A stretch of 64,000 nucleotides of DNA from Pseudomonas fluorescens (GCF_000967965.1 NZ_LACC01000030.1:1-64000), one strand, 5' to 3'. Counted from the first letter of the stretch, positions 42,184 through 51,737 are shown. The notes: generated by a model not told the origin, from the letters alone. Translations and numbers: made by a program.

Positions 42184-42210
42184 TTCAGGTTTTTCGCTGA
42201 CAGGCCTGAC

Positions 42211-42305
42211 GCTATCGCGAGCAAGCTCGCTCCCACAGGGTTTTATGGTTGCCGCGGTTCTTGAGCACGCCCCAGAACCTGTGGGAGCGTGGCTTGCCCG
42301 CGATG
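42211..42305. repeat. REP pair
   Basis: GCTATCGCGAGCAAGCTCGC and an inverted diverged unit (CCTGTGGGAGCGTGGCTTGC) lie between converging EamA and GntR genes. Confidence 0.75.
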
Positions 42306-42330
42306 AACGATGACGCGGTATCACTGACCA

Positions 42331-43041
42331 TCAACTGGGAGAAAACCGGTCACGGCTGTTGGTCAGGTGCAACCACATCGCCGCCCGCGCCGCATCCGGA
42401 TCCTGGCGCTTGATGGCATTGAGAATCGCCTCGTGTTCAAGATTGGCCAACTGGCCAAGCTTGCTCAAGTCCACCGCGCCACGCTCGGCGGCATTGACGC
42501 GGGTGCGCGGGATCATGGCACTGCCCAGGTGCTGCATGATTTCGGTAAAGCATACGTTGCCGGTGGCTTCGGCGATCAGCAGATGAAAACGCCGGTCCGC
42601 TTCGACACAGCTGTCGTTGTTGGCCAGCAGGCTTTGATAGTCATCCAGTGCTTCACGCATCTGCGCCAGTTGCAGATCGCTGCGGCGCGTTGCCGCCAGC
42701 GCCGCCGCCTGGGTTTCCAGGCCCATGCGCAATTCCAGAATGCTGCGCACCCCCAACGCGGTATCGACATTCAGCCGCAGCCCCTGCTCCGGTGCGCGCT
42801 CGATCACGAACGTGCCAATGCCGTGCCGGGTCTCCACCAGCCCCGAAGCCTGCAACTTCGAGATCGCCTCACGCACCACCGTGCGACTGACCCCGTGTTC
42901 CTGAACGATAGTGTTTTCCGACGGCAGCTTGTCGCCGGGCAACATCTGGCCGAGCAGGATGCGCTGGGTCAGTTTCTCCACCAGGTCATGGGCCAGGTTA
43001 TGGCTGCGCTTGCGGGCGGGTACTTCGAGGTCTTCTTGCAT
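42331..43041 (-). CDS. GntR/FadR-type regulator of the glucarate locus
   Basis: A 236-residue FCD-domain regulator. The wHTH contains SRTVVREAISKLQASGLVETRHGIGTFV (positions about 50-77) and the C-terminal FCD domain has metal-binding histidines in RRFHLLIAEA and NLEHEAILNAI. It lies divergent from the MFS permease and glucarate dehydratase genes, so it probably represses them until glucarate or galactarate is present. Two TTGTATGA-containing sites lie in the shared promoter region. Confidence 0.85.
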   Translation of the reverse strand: MQEDLEVPARKRSHNLAHDLVEKLTQRILLGQMLPGDKLPSENTIVQEHGVSRTVVREAISKLQASGLVETRHGIGTFVIERAPEQGLRLNVDTALGVRSILELRMGLETQAAALAATRRSDLQLAQMREALDDYQSLLANNDSCVEADRRFHLLIAEATGNVCFTEIMQHLGSAMIPRTRVNAAERGAVDLSKLGQLANLEHEAILNAIKRQDPDAARAAMWLHLTNSRDRFSPS

Positions 43042-43115
43042 CGGGGTGTCCGGAAATCAGGGCTATCGAATCGTAGCACCGCGTCGGGCGGGAATCCTGA
43101 AAAATCTCGCTCAAC

Positions 43116-43126
43116 TTGTATGACAA
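43116..43126. promoter_or_regulatory. Candidate GntR operator 1
   Basis: TTGTATGACAA is a perfect short palindrome (TTGT-ATG-ACAA). FadR-subfamily regulators commonly bind such odd-centred palindromes. It lies 75 bases upstream of the regulator start. Confidence 0.5.
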
Positions 43127-43248
43127 CACTCAACAACAAGCCGATATTGGTTCGTTTTAAAGGCCATCAGCCACCGCCAATAGAATCAAAATCTCCGACA
43201 ATGCGCCATTTCATTGAGCAAGCGTGGTTGCAAGATCAAAAAATGTAG

Positions 43249-43259
43249 TTGTATGATGT
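43249..43259. promoter_or_regulatory. Candidate GntR operator 2
   Basis: TTGTATGATGT repeats the left half of operator 1, about 60 bases before the MFS start, in a position suited to repression. Confidence 0.45.
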
Positions 43260-43320
43260 CTATCAACAACGCAGCACTCAGCTTCACCCCGCATAAAAAT
43301 AACGAGTGGGAGAAAACGCA

Positions 43321-44667
43321 GTGAATACATCCATCTCCGGGATGCACGACGACGCCAATTCAGCGCTGAAGTCCGCCATCGCCAAAGTCAAACGTCACGT
43401 CTTGCCGCTGTTCGTCATCATGTTCATCGTCAATTACATTGATCGCGTGAACATCGGTTTCGTCCGCGCCCACATGGAACACGACCTGGGCATTGGCGCG
43501 GCCGCCTACGGCCTGGGTGCCGGTCTGTTCTTCATCGGTTATGCACTGTTCGAAGTGCCCTCCAACATCCTTCTGCAAAAAGTCGGCGCACGCATCTGGC
43601 TGACGCGGATCATGTTGACCTGGGGCCTGGTCGCCGCGGGCATGGCGTTCATCCAGAACGAAACCCACTTCTACATCCTGCGTTTTCTGCTGGGCGTGGC
43701 CGAAGCCGGGTTCTTTCCCGGGGTGATCTACTACTTCACCCGCTGGTTGCCCGGCGTGGAGCGCGGCAAGGCGATTGCCATCTTCCTCAGTGGCTCGGCG
43801 TTCGCTTCGCTGATCTCAGGCCCCCTGTCCGGCTTGCTCCTGCAAATCGAAGGGCTGGGCCTGCACGGCTGGCAGTGGATGTACTTCATCGAGGGCATGT
43901 TTTCGGTGGGGTTGTGCGTGTTCGTCTGGTTCTGGCTGGACTCCAGGCCCCACGACGCCAAATGGCTGAGCCGCGAAGAACAGGACGCGCTGGTCAAGGC
44001 CATCGATGACGAACAACTGGCCCGGGAAGCCGCCACGCCGATCAAGCCGTCGCTGGGCAAATTGCTCAAGGATCGCCAGATCATTCTGTTCTGCCTGATC
44101 TACTTCTTTATCCAGTTGACCATCTACGCCGCGACCTTCTGGCTGCCGAGCATCATCAAGAAGATGGGCGACCTGAGCGATGTCCAGGTCGGGCTGTTCA
44201 ACTCGATTCCGTGGTTGCTGTCGATTGTCGGCATGTACGCCTTCGCTTCCCTGTCGGGCAAATGGAAACACCAGCAAGCCTGGGTCGCCACCGCCCTGCT
44301 GATCGCTGCGGCCGGAATGTTCATGTCCACCACCGGCGGGCCGATCTTCGCCTTTGTCGCCATCTGCTTTGCCGCACTGGGCTTCAAATCGGCCTCGTCG
44401 CTGTTCTGGCCGATTCCCCAGGCCTACCTGGATGCGCGCATTGCCGCTGGCGTCATCGCGTTGATCAACTCAGTAGGCAATCTCGGAGGTTTCGTTGCGC
44501 CGACCACTTTCGGCCTGCTGGAAGAACGCACCGGTTCGATTCAGGGCGGGCTGTACGGCCTGGCCGCGACCTCGATCATCGCCGCCATCATCGTGTTTGC
44601 CGCCCGCAACACACCGAAACCCGCATCTGCCGTGGCGCTGGGCAAACCTGCACCCAACCACGCCTGA
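43321..44667 (+). CDS. MFS permease for glucarate/galactarate (GudP-like)
   Basis: A 448-residue anion:cation symporter family MFS protein with twelve helices. The family start motif VNYIDRVNIGFV is present near residue 38. It is followed 24 bases later by glucarate dehydratase. The GTG at 43321 is preferred, with GGGAG nine bases upstream. A GTG at 43306 lies before that site. Confidence 0.85.
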   Translation: MNTSISGMHDDANSALKSAIAKVKRHVLPLFVIMFIVNYIDRVNIGFVRAHMEHDLGIGAAAYGLGAGLFFIGYALFEVPSNILLQKVGARIWLTRIMLTWGLVAAGMAFIQNETHFYILRFLLGVAEAGFFPGVIYYFTRWLPGVERGKAIAIFLSGSAFASLISGPLSGLLLQIEGLGLHGWQWMYFIEGMFSVGLCVFVWFWLDSRPHDAKWLSREEQDALVKAIDDEQLAREAATPIKPSLGKLLKDRQIILFCLIYFFIQLTIYAATFWLPSIIKKMGDLSDVQVGLFNSIPWLLSIVGMYAFASLSGKWKHQQAWVATALLIAAAGMFMSTTGGPIFAFVAICFAALGFKSASSLFWPIPQAYLDARIAAGVIALINSVGNLGGFVAPTTFGLLEERTGSIQGGLYGLAATSIIAAIIVFAARNTPKPASAVALGKPAPNHA

Positions 44668-44691
44668 ATTGTGCTTTTTAAGGATTGGAAT

Positions 44692-46035
44692 ATGAACCCA
44701 CAAGACACCGCAAAAGCCCCGGTCATCACCAGCATGCAAGTGGTTCCGGTCGCCGGCCACGATGGCATGCTGCTCAACCTGAGCGGCGCCCACGGCCCGT
44801 TTTTCACTCGCAACATCGTGATTCTCAAGGACAACGCCGGCCACACCGGTGTCGGCGAAGTACCGGGGGGCGAGCGCATCCGCCAGACCCTCGAAGACGC
44901 ACGCAGCCTGGTGGTCGGCAGCCCGATTGGCACTTATCAGAAGATCCTTAATCAGGTACGCCAGACCTTCGCCGACCGCGATGCCGGTGGCCGCGGCTTA
45001 CAGACCTTCGACCTGCGCATCACCATTCACGCCGTCACCGGACTGGAAGCCGCATTGCTCGACTTGCTCGGCCAGCACCTGGACGTGCCGGTAGCCGCCC
45101 TGCTCGGCGAAGGCCAGCAGCGCGATGAAGTGAAGATGCTCGGCTATCTGTTTTATGTCGGCGATCGCAACGCAACCGACCTCGCCTACCGCCGCGAACC
45201 GGACGCCGACAACGACTGGTTCCGCGTGCGGCACGAGAAAGCCATGACCGCCGACGCTGTGGTGCGCCTCGCCGTCGCCGCGCACGCAAAGTATGGTTTC
45301 AAGGATTTCAAACTCAAGGGCGGCGTGCTCAGCGGCGACGCGGAAATCGAAGCGGTCACGGCCCTCGCCGAACGCTTCCCCGATGCGCGCATCACCCTCG
45401 ACCCGAATGGCGCCTGGTCACTGAAAGAAGCCATCCGTCTGTGCCGCGACCAGCACCGCGTGCTGGCCTATGCCGAAGACCCGTGCGGGGCGGAAAACGG
45501 TTACTCGGGTCGCGAAGTCATGGCCGAGTTCCGCCGGGCCACGGGCCTGAAAACCGCGACCAATATGATCGCCACCGACTGGCGGGAAATGGGCCACGCG
45601 ATCCAGTTGCAGTCGGTCGACATTCCCCTGGCCGACCCGCACTTCTGGACCATGCAAGGCTCGGTGCGCGTGGCGCAGATGTGCCACGAGTGGGGCCTGA
45701 CCTGGGGCTCGCACTCCAACAACCACTTCGACATTTCCCTGGCGATGTTCACCCATGTCGCAGCGGCCGCGCCGGGCGAGATCACCGCCATCGACACCCA
45801 CTGGATCTGGCAGGACGGCCAGCGCCTGACCAAGTCCCCGCTGCAAATCGTCGACGGCTGTGTGCAGGTGCCGCAGAAACCGGGGCTGGGGGTGGAGCTG
45901 GACATGGATCAGGTCGCCAAAGCTCACGAACTGTACAAAGGCATGGGCCTGGGGGCGCGGGATGACAGCGTGGCAATGCAGTTCCTGATTCCCGGCTGGA
46001 AGTTCGATAACAAGCGGCCGTGCCTGGTGCGTTGA
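44692..46035 (+). CDS. gudD: Glucarate dehydratase
   Basis: A 447-residue enolase-superfamily enzyme. The catalytic KxK motif is in FKDFKLKGGV (about residue 207), the metal ligands in DPNGAWSL and later acids, and the catalytic histidine in WGSHSNNHFDISLAM. It converts D-glucarate (and L-idarate) to 5-keto-4-deoxyglucarate. It is next to its permease and regulator. The later enzymes of the pathway are not in the window. Confidence 0.93.
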   Translation: MNPQDTAKAPVITSMQVVPVAGHDGMLLNLSGAHGPFFTRNIVILKDNAGHTGVGEVPGGERIRQTLEDARSLVVGSPIGTYQKILNQVRQTFADRDAGGRGLQTFDLRITIHAVTGLEAALLDLLGQHLDVPVAALLGEGQQRDEVKMLGYLFYVGDRNATDLAYRREPDADNDWFRVRHEKAMTADAVVRLAVAAHAKYGFKDFKLKGGVLSGDAEIEAVTALAERFPDARITLDPNGAWSLKEAIRLCRDQHRVLAYAEDPCGAENGYSGREVMAEFRRATGLKTATNMIATDWREMGHAIQLQSVDIPLADPHFWTMQGSVRVAQMCHEWGLTWGSHSNNHFDISLAMFTHVAAAAPGEITAIDTHWIWQDGQRLTKSPLQIVDGCVQVPQKPGLGVELDMDQVAKAHELYKGMGLGARDDSVAMQFLIPGWKFDNKRPCLVR

Positions 46036-46051
46036 GTTGACGGTTGCGCGT

Positions 46052-46075
46052 GGCCGCCTGTTGGCGGCCTATTTT
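46052..46075 (+). terminator. Terminator after gudD
   Basis: GGCCGCC (46052-46058) and GGCGGCC (46063-46069) pair around TGTT and are followed by TATTTT. Confidence 0.8.
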
Positions 46076-46148
46076 AAAAAGCGCTCGGAGCATGGCGCTT
46101 CACGCCCTAAAATGGCGCGCAACTGAATCAACGACGGATGAAACCAAC

Positions 46149-47288
46149 ATGGACAGGCTGAAAACCATCGCCGCTTGCATGGCGATATTCGCCGCGGGCC
46201 AATGCGTGGCACAGGATCAAATCGAGACAGTGGTGAACGCCGCTGTACAACCGGTGATGCAAGCCGAGGGCATTCACGGCATGGCCGTGGCAGTCACCGT
46301 CAACGGCCAAGCGCATTACTTCAACTATGGCGTCGCCTCGAAAGAAACCGGCAACCCCGTCACGCAAGACACCCTGTTCGAAATCGGCTCCGTCAGCAAA
46401 ACCTTCACCGCCACCCTCGCCGCCTACGCCCAGACCACGGGCAAGCTGTCCCTGTCGGACAAGGCCAGCCAGGTCCTGCCGGCCTTGCGCGGCAGTGCGT
46501 TCGACCACATCAGCGTGCTGCAACTGGGTACCTACAGCGCTGGCGGCCTGCCCCTGCAATTTCCTGCCGAATATGATTCGGCCGACAAGATGCTCGGCTA
46601 CTACAAACAATGGAAACCGCTCTACGCCCCCGGCAGCCACCGACTGTATTCGAACCCCAGCCTTGGCCTGTTCGGCTACCTCGCCGCCCAAAGCATGGGC
46701 CAGCCGTTCGATAACCTGATGGAGAAAACCCTGCTGCCGAAACTGGGCCTCAAGCACACCTATGTGCATGTGCCGCAGGATCAGATGGCGCTTTACGCCC
46801 AGGGCTACGACAAGGACGGCAAACCGGTACGGGTCACTCCGGGTGCGCTGGATTCCGAGGCGTACGGGGTGAAAACCAGCGCCGCGGACTTGCTGGCCTA
46901 CGTCGGTGCAAACATGAAACCAGCGTCCCTGGAAAAGCCGTTGCAGCAAGCCATCGCCCTGACTCATAGCGGTTACTACACCGTAGGCGATATGACCCAG
47001 GGCCTGGGTTGGGAGTTGTATCGCTACCCGATCACACTGGATCGTTTGCTGGACGGCAACTCCACGCCAATGGCCATGCAAGCCCATGAAGTCCAGTGGC
47101 TAAACCCGCCACAAGCGCAGCCAGAGAACGTGCTGATCAACAAGACAGGCTCAACTGGTGGCTTTGGTGCTTACGTGGCGTACGTGCCATCGAAGGGCAT
47201 CGGCATTGTGATGCTGGCCAACAAGAATTATCCCAATGCAGAGCGGGTCAGGATTGCTCATCAGATTCTGAGCGCCCTTTCCCAATAG
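46149..47288 (+). CDS. ampC: Class C beta-lactamase
   Basis: A 379-residue serine beta-lactamase with a signal peptide (ending about QCVAQ, residue 20), the nucleophile motif SVSK (about residue 85), YSN in place of the more usual YAN, and KTG near residue 338. The length is that of AmpC. It hydrolyses cephalosporins in the periplasm. No ampR gene is adjacent, so regulation differs from the enterobacterial arrangement. The ATG at 46149 is preferred to readings from 46044. Confidence 0.88.
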   Translation: MDRLKTIAACMAIFAAGQCVAQDQIETVVNAAVQPVMQAEGIHGMAVAVTVNGQAHYFNYGVASKETGNPVTQDTLFEIGSVSKTFTATLAAYAQTTGKLSLSDKASQVLPALRGSAFDHISVLQLGTYSAGGLPLQFPAEYDSADKMLGYYKQWKPLYAPGSHRLYSNPSLGLFGYLAAQSMGQPFDNLMEKTLLPKLGLKHTYVHVPQDQMALYAQGYDKDGKPVRVTPGALDSEAYGVKTSAADLLAYVGANMKPASLEKPLQQAIALTHSGYYTVGDMTQGLGWELYRYPITLDRLLDGNSTPMAMQAHEVQWLNPPQAQPENVLINKTGSTGGFGAYVAYVPSKGIGIVMLANKNYPNAERVRIAHQILSALSQ

Positions 47289-47300
47289 CGACTGATCCAT

Positions 47301-47392
47301 CTGTGGGAGCGAGCTTGCTCGCGATGGCGTCGTAACAGTCGATACAATGGTTGAATGTCAGGCCGTCATCGCGAGCAAGCTCGCTCCCACAG
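47301..47392. repeat. REP pair
   Basis: CTGTGGGAGCGAGCTTGCTC and complement lie between the converging ampC and DUF4174 genes. Confidence 0.85.
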
Positions 47393-47422
47393 AAAAACCT
47401 TCCATCGCCACAAGATTGAGGT

Positions 47423-47974
47423 TCAATCATCCGGCATTTCAGGCGGCTTGGAGGGCTTGGCCGGTTTGCTGTTTTTTCCGGGTTTGGCGCCTTTGACCGC
47501 AGGCTCCGCTTCAGCGACGGGTGCAGCCACGGTCGCGGTAAATTCTTTCTCGGCCGCGGGCAACTGATCGACAGCGCTGAAAATCTCGTCCAGCTTGAAG
47601 GCGTCCGATTGCTCAAGTTTCTTTTCGCCGTCCTTGCCGACCAGGATCACCTTGGTCTTGGCGCCAGCACCCAGCTTGAGCGAGCGGATCAGCGCCGCCG
47701 TGTCCTGTGGCCCCAGGTCTTTGCCGTCGCGCTGGCCCATCAGGTTGAGCACGGTGTAGAGCACCATGTTGCGGTCGGTGAAACCCTTGCGGTTGGCTGG
47801 CTCATCCAGAGACTTTTTCAGGCCGACCCAGTTCGGATCAACCGTGCTCGGAGCGATGACAATCAGTGGCCGAGCCCTGCCCTTGTCCATGTCCAGCGGT
47901 GAGTCGCCATCGGCGGCGAACGAGGTGCCGGCAATCGCCAGCAAAGTAGCCAGGGTCAGTGACCTGATGAGCAT
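47423..47974 (-). CDS. DUF4174-family secreted protein
   Basis: A 183-residue protein with a signal peptide (ending GTSFA, about residue 20), a thioredoxin-like DUF4174 core (ARPLIVIAPSTVDPNW, KTKVILVGKDGEKKLEQ), and a Lys/Pro/Ala-rich C-terminal tail (KPGKNSKPAKPSKPPEMPDD). Such tails may bind polyanions. Function unknown. The ATG at 47974 has GGAG six bases upstream. Confidence 0.75.
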   Translation of the reverse strand: MLIRSLTLATLLAIAGTSFAADGDSPLDMDKGRARPLIVIAPSTVDPNWVGLKKSLDEPANRKGFTDRNMVLYTVLNLMGQRDGKDLGPQDTAALIRSLKLGAGAKTKVILVGKDGEKKLEQSDAFKLDEIFSAVDQLPAAEKEFTATVAAPVAEAEPAVKGAKPGKNSKPAKPSKPPEMPDD

Positions 47975-48154
47975 GCGCATCTCCTTCTGATATCCACGCT
48001 CTAATGATTGCGCATCGCGGCGATCGTTCCGGGTGACGTACCGCAAATATTTTTCGCCTTGCCCCAAGCTTAGGTCAGGGCGGTCATTGCGCAACAGGCT
48101 GGGCTAATCTGAAGGCTCATGACAACCCGCCTGATCCGTCGTGAGGACTTGCCC

Positions 48155-48523
48155 ATGAGCACTCAGTTGAATCACACCATCGTCTGGTGCCGGGACAAGC
48201 AGGTTTCGGCGAATTTCCTGGCCAGCCTCCTTGGCCTGCCCGCCCCGCAGCCCTTTGGGCCCATGCTGATCGTCAAACTGGATAACGACGTGTCACTGGA
48301 TTTCTACGACAACGACCCGCCGATAGCGTCCCAGCACTACGCATTCTTGATGGGCGACGAGGATTTCGATGCGGCCTTCGCACGCCTGCAAGCCAACGGT
48401 CAGCCGTGGTGGGCCGACCCGGGCAAGCAGCGACTGAGGGAGATCAATGATTACGCGGGAGGACGGCGGGTGTATTTCGATGACCCGGACGGGCATCTGC
48501 TGGAAATATTCACCCGCGAATGA
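48155..48523 (+). CDS. VOC-family (glyoxalase/bleomycin resistance) protein
   Basis: A 122-residue vicinal-oxygen-chelate protein. It starts LNHTIVWCRDKQVSANFLASLLG and ends with the metal-binding HLLEIFTRE. The family covers glyoxalases, antibiotic-binding proteins and dioxygenases. The substrate is not known. GAGGA lies about nine bases before the ATG at 48155. Confidence 0.82.
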   Translation: MSTQLNHTIVWCRDKQVSANFLASLLGLPAPQPFGPMLIVKLDNDVSLDFYDNDPPIASQHYAFLMGDEDFDAAFARLQANGQPWWADPGKQRLREINDYAGGRRVYFDDPDGHLLEIFTRE

Positions 48524-48543
48524 AGCTTTCGTGGCGGCTTGAA

Positions 48544-49329
48544 TCAGAACGCCAGTTTGTAGCCGATCAACAACAGCATGGTCGCCAGGCAAGGGCGCAG
48601 CAATTCGTCGGAGATGCGCCCGGTCAGGTGGCTGCCCAGGTAAATCCCCGGCAACGAGCCCACCAGCAAGTAACCCAGGACGTGCCAATCCATGTTGCCC
48701 ATGCTGGCATGGCCAAGCCCCGCGACCAGGGTCAGCGGCACGGCGTGGGCGATTTCAGTCCCCACCAGGCGGCGGGTCGGCAGCATCGGATAGAGGATGA
48801 ACAGTGCCACGGTGCCCAGTGCACCGGCGCCGATGGACGTCAGCGCGACCATGGTGCCAAGGACCAGCCCGGTGATGACCGTCATCACATTCAAGCGCAA
48901 TCCGCTGGGGTTGTAGTTGCCGCCCGCACGTTTGTGGGCGAAGTCGAGCAGGCGCTTCTTGAACAGGATCGCCAGTGCCGTGGCAAACAACACAAAACCG
49001 AGGGCCTGCTTGATGATCGCGTTCATCGCCTCGGGGGCGCTGTGCAGGGTGCTGAGAAACCACAGCGTCAACGCCACCGCAGGCACGCTGCCCAAGGTCA
49101 ACCAGCCGGTAATCGCCCAGTCGATGTTGTTGTTCTTGCGGTGAACCAGTACACCGCTGGATTTGGTGATGGCGGCGTATAGCAGATCGGTACCGACGGC
49201 CGTCGCCGGGTTGATGCCGAACCCTAGCAGGATCGGCGTCATAAGCGACCCGCCACCCACGCCAGTCATGCCGACGATGAAGCCGACGACCAGCCCGGCA
49301 ACGACCAACCCGATGTTCACTAAATCCAT
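48544..49329 (-). CDS. TSUP-family (DUF81) membrane transporter
   Basis: A 261-residue protein with about eight helices. GFIVGMTGVGGGSLMTPILL is the characteristic TSUP beginning. Members export or import sulfite, sulfonates or other organosulfur anions. The ATG at 49329 is chosen. A GTG at 49350 is possible. Confidence 0.82.
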   Translation of the reverse strand: MDLVNIGLVVAGLVVGFIVGMTGVGGGSLMTPILLGFGINPATAVGTDLLYAAITKSSGVLVHRKNNNIDWAITGWLTLGSVPAVALTLWFLSTLHSAPEAMNAIIKQALGFVLFATALAILFKKRLLDFAHKRAGGNYNPSGLRLNVMTVITGLVLGTMVALTSIGAGALGTVALFILYPMLPTRRLVGTEIAHAVPLTLVAGLGHASMGNMDWHVLGYLLVGSLPGIYLGSHLTGRISDELLRPCLATMLLLIGYKLAF

Positions 49330-49457
49330 GAATACGTCCACAAAGATCACAAGGGAAATCTGGCCCGCAGCATAGCGATATTTCTTATAACCAGTTATAT
49401 CGATGCGATCTATCTTTATACCCTGAATTCAATTCCCACAAGGAATATGTGTCGTGC

Positions 49458-50207
49458 TCACTGAACCGGCAGGAAATTCAGGAACAGCAGGCTCTGGGCA
49501 TAGTTCAGGCCGATGCGCCGGTAGCGTTCGTCGAGCATCTGGGTCAGCAGGTCCAGCCGGGCGACGATCTTGCCGAACTCGACGGCGAAGCTCAGGTTGC
49601 TGCCCTCCTCCGAGATTTCGTTGGAGAACAGCAAGGGCAGGCCCTCTTTGTTCTGTCGCTGGCTGAGGATCCAGGTGGCGATCTCGATGTTGCGCGCGGC
49701 ATTGCTGACGAACACCGGGTTGATCGTATCGGTCATGTAGAACTCGAGGCGATTGCCATGGGCGGTCACCAGCATGCTGCCGATGGCATAGATGAACGCC
49801 CCGACCCGGTCGCCGAGAAACTCCGGGCTCATGGCAAACCTCAGGGCCGCAAGGTCCTTTTTGCCGCCCAGGGTCGGTAATGGCTGCTGCAGCTCAATGG
49901 CCATGCGCACTTGCTTGCCGGCGGTGCGGGCATCGAGGAAACCGGATTTTTTCAACTCATCGGGGTTACGCAGGTAGAGCTTGCTCATCAACAGGTAAAG
50001 GCTGTCGAGGTTGTCGCGCATGGTCAGGGTGGCCATACGGTCGACGCTGGTTTGCAGGAACTCCTGGGGTTTGCCTTCGCGCATCTGGTTGATGATGTCG
50101 CCGCCCTGCTGTTGGCTGCAACCGGTGACGAAGAACATCGACAGACCTGCCAGCAGTAGGCAATGACGGCGGATTTTAGTGGTGATCGCGGGTGAAACTC
50201 GAGCCAT
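49458..50207 (-). CDS. Hypothetical lipoprotein
   Basis: A 249-residue protein beginning at 50207. A type II signal peptide (LLLAGLSMFFVTGC) ends in a lipobox, so it is likely a membrane lipoprotein. The rest is largely helical with no recognised domain. The longer reading upstream to 50333 has no ribosome site and would hide the lipoprotein signal. Probably Pseudomonas-specific. Confidence 0.7.
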   Translation of the reverse strand: MARVSPAITTKIRRHCLLLAGLSMFFVTGCSQQQGGDIINQMREGKPQEFLQTSVDRMATLTMRDNLDSLYLLMSKLYLRNPDELKKSGFLDARTAGKQVRMAIELQQPLPTLGGKKDLAALRFAMSPEFLGDRVGAFIYAIGSMLVTAHGNRLEFYMTDTINPVFVSNAARNIEIATWILSQRQNKEGLPLLFSNEISEEGSNLSFAVEFGKIVARLDLLTQMLDERYRRIGLNYAQSLLFLNFLPVQ

Positions 50208-50415
50208 GGGTTCTTGGACTTGGGCATGGGCCGGCGGTGGGGATCGCCGCTGGCTGCCATGGATAGAGCCGGACATTTCGAAAAAGTGCAGTATCGGCAC
50301 AGAGCAATCGATCACCGGCAGGGTGCAGTTCAAGAGATCACAGCCTGTGGCGGAACCGATGGACTATTCTGCTGCCCACTGAAACAACCATCGGCATTCA
50401 TAAAGGAGGTTTTGC

Positions 50416-51237
50416 ATGCGCACGCTTGAACTGGCCGGCACCCGGGTTCCGGTCATCGGCCAGGGGACCTGGCAGATGGGCGAAGACCGTTCACGGCACA
50501 CGGAAGAAGTCGCGGCACTGCGCCTGGGCATCGAACTGGGCATGACCCTGATCGACACCGCTGAGATGTACGCCGAAGGCGGCGCCGAGGAAGTGGTCCG
50601 CGATGCCATCGCCGGTCAGCGCGACAGCGTCTTTCTGGTCAGCAAGGTGTACCCGCACAACGCCAGCCGCCAGGGCATTCCCCTGGCTTGCGAGCGCAGC
50701 CTGCGCAGGCTTGGCACCGATTATATCGACCTGTACCTGTTGCATTGGCGCGGCCAGTATCCCCTGGAAGAAACCGTCGACGCCTTCGAGCGCTTGCGCG
50801 AAGCCGGCAAGATCGGCCGTTGGGGCGTGTCCAACTTCGACCTCGACGACCTGCTGGAACTGGAAGCTCCGGCCTGTACCACCAATCAGGTGCTCTACAA
50901 CCTGGAACAACGGGGCATAGAATTTGATTTGCTGCCCTGGAGCCAGCAACGGCGGCTGCCGGTCATGGCTTACTGCCCGATTGGCCAGGGCGGTAAAATG
51001 CTCGCCAATACTACGCTCAGGCAAGTGTCCGCCCGTCACGGCGTCACACCGGCACAGGTGGCACTGGCATGGATACTGCGTCAGGAGGGAGTGATCGCCA
51101 TCCCCAAGGCGGTCCGACTCGAACATGTACGCTTCAACGCCCAGGCCGCCATGTTGCAGCTTGAGCCCGGGGATCTGGAGGCGCTGGACCAAGCGTTTCA
51201 CGCGCCACAACGCAAACAGCGGCTGGCCATGGTCTGA
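50416..51237 (+). CDS. Aldo/keto reductase
   Basis: A 273-residue AKR with the catalytic tetrad: Asp and Tyr in IDTAEMYAEG (about 46-51), Lys in LVSKVYP, His in YLLHW. The short length and GVSNFDLDDLLEL segment fit prokaryotic AKR5-type enzymes. Substrate is unknown. AAGGAGG is seven bases before the ATG. Followed by the DUF1810 gene 29 bases downstream, possibly one operon. Confidence 0.88.
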   Translation: MRTLELAGTRVPVIGQGTWQMGEDRSRHTEEVAALRLGIELGMTLIDTAEMYAEGGAEEVVRDAIAGQRDSVFLVSKVYPHNASRQGIPLACERSLRRLGTDYIDLYLLHWRGQYPLEETVDAFERLREAGKIGRWGVSNFDLDDLLELEAPACTTNQVLYNLEQRGIEFDLLPWSQQRRLPVMAYCPIGQGGKMLANTTLRQVSARHGVTPAQVALAWILRQEGVIAIPKAVRLEHVRFNAQAAMLQLEPGDLEALDQAFHAPQRKQRLAMV

Positions 51238-51266
51238 ACCACCGCAGTCTGTCAGAGAGCTTCGTC

Positions 51267-51737
51267 ATGAGAAGCACCGACCACCTGGACCCGTTCAATC
51301 TGCAACGTTTTCTCCAGGCTCAGGAACCGGTATTCGAGCGGGTTCAAAACGAGCTGAACAACGGACACAAGCGCAGTCACTGGATGTGGTTCATTTTTCC
51401 GCAGTTTGCCGGGCTCGGCGGCAGCGAGATGTCGCGCCGCTTTGCCATCCGCTCGCGGGAGGAAGCCCTGGCCTACCTTGAGCATCCGTTACTGGGCGCC
51501 CGGCTGCGCACCTGTACCCAGGAAGTGCTGAACATCCGGGAGCGCTCGGTAGCGGGGATTTTCGGTCATCCCGACGACCTGAAGTTTCACTCCTCGATGA
51601 CCCTGTTTGCCCAGGTCGCCGACGCCGACAGCCTTTTCCAGCAAGCCTTGAACCAGTACTTCCACGGCATCCTGGATGACTGGACCCTGTCGCTGATGGA
51701 CTCAAAACAGGCCCAGTTGCCCACCAATCAGGGTTGA
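51267..51737 (+). CDS. DUF1810 family protein
   Basis: A 156-residue DUF1810 protein with its signature HWMWFIFPQFAGLGGSEMS (from about residue 38) and the FHSSMTLF segment. The family is widespread with an unknown role, and shares a fold with NADAR-related proteins. The 3' end overlaps the converging polB gene by 36 bases. Confidence 0.85.
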   Translation: MRSTDHLDPFNLQRFLQAQEPVFERVQNELNNGHKRSHWMWFIFPQFAGLGGSEMSRRFAIRSREEALAYLEHPLLGARLRTCTQEVLNIRERSVAGIFGHPDDLKFHSSMTLFAQVADADSLFQQALNQYFHGILDDWTLSLMDSKQAQLPTNQG

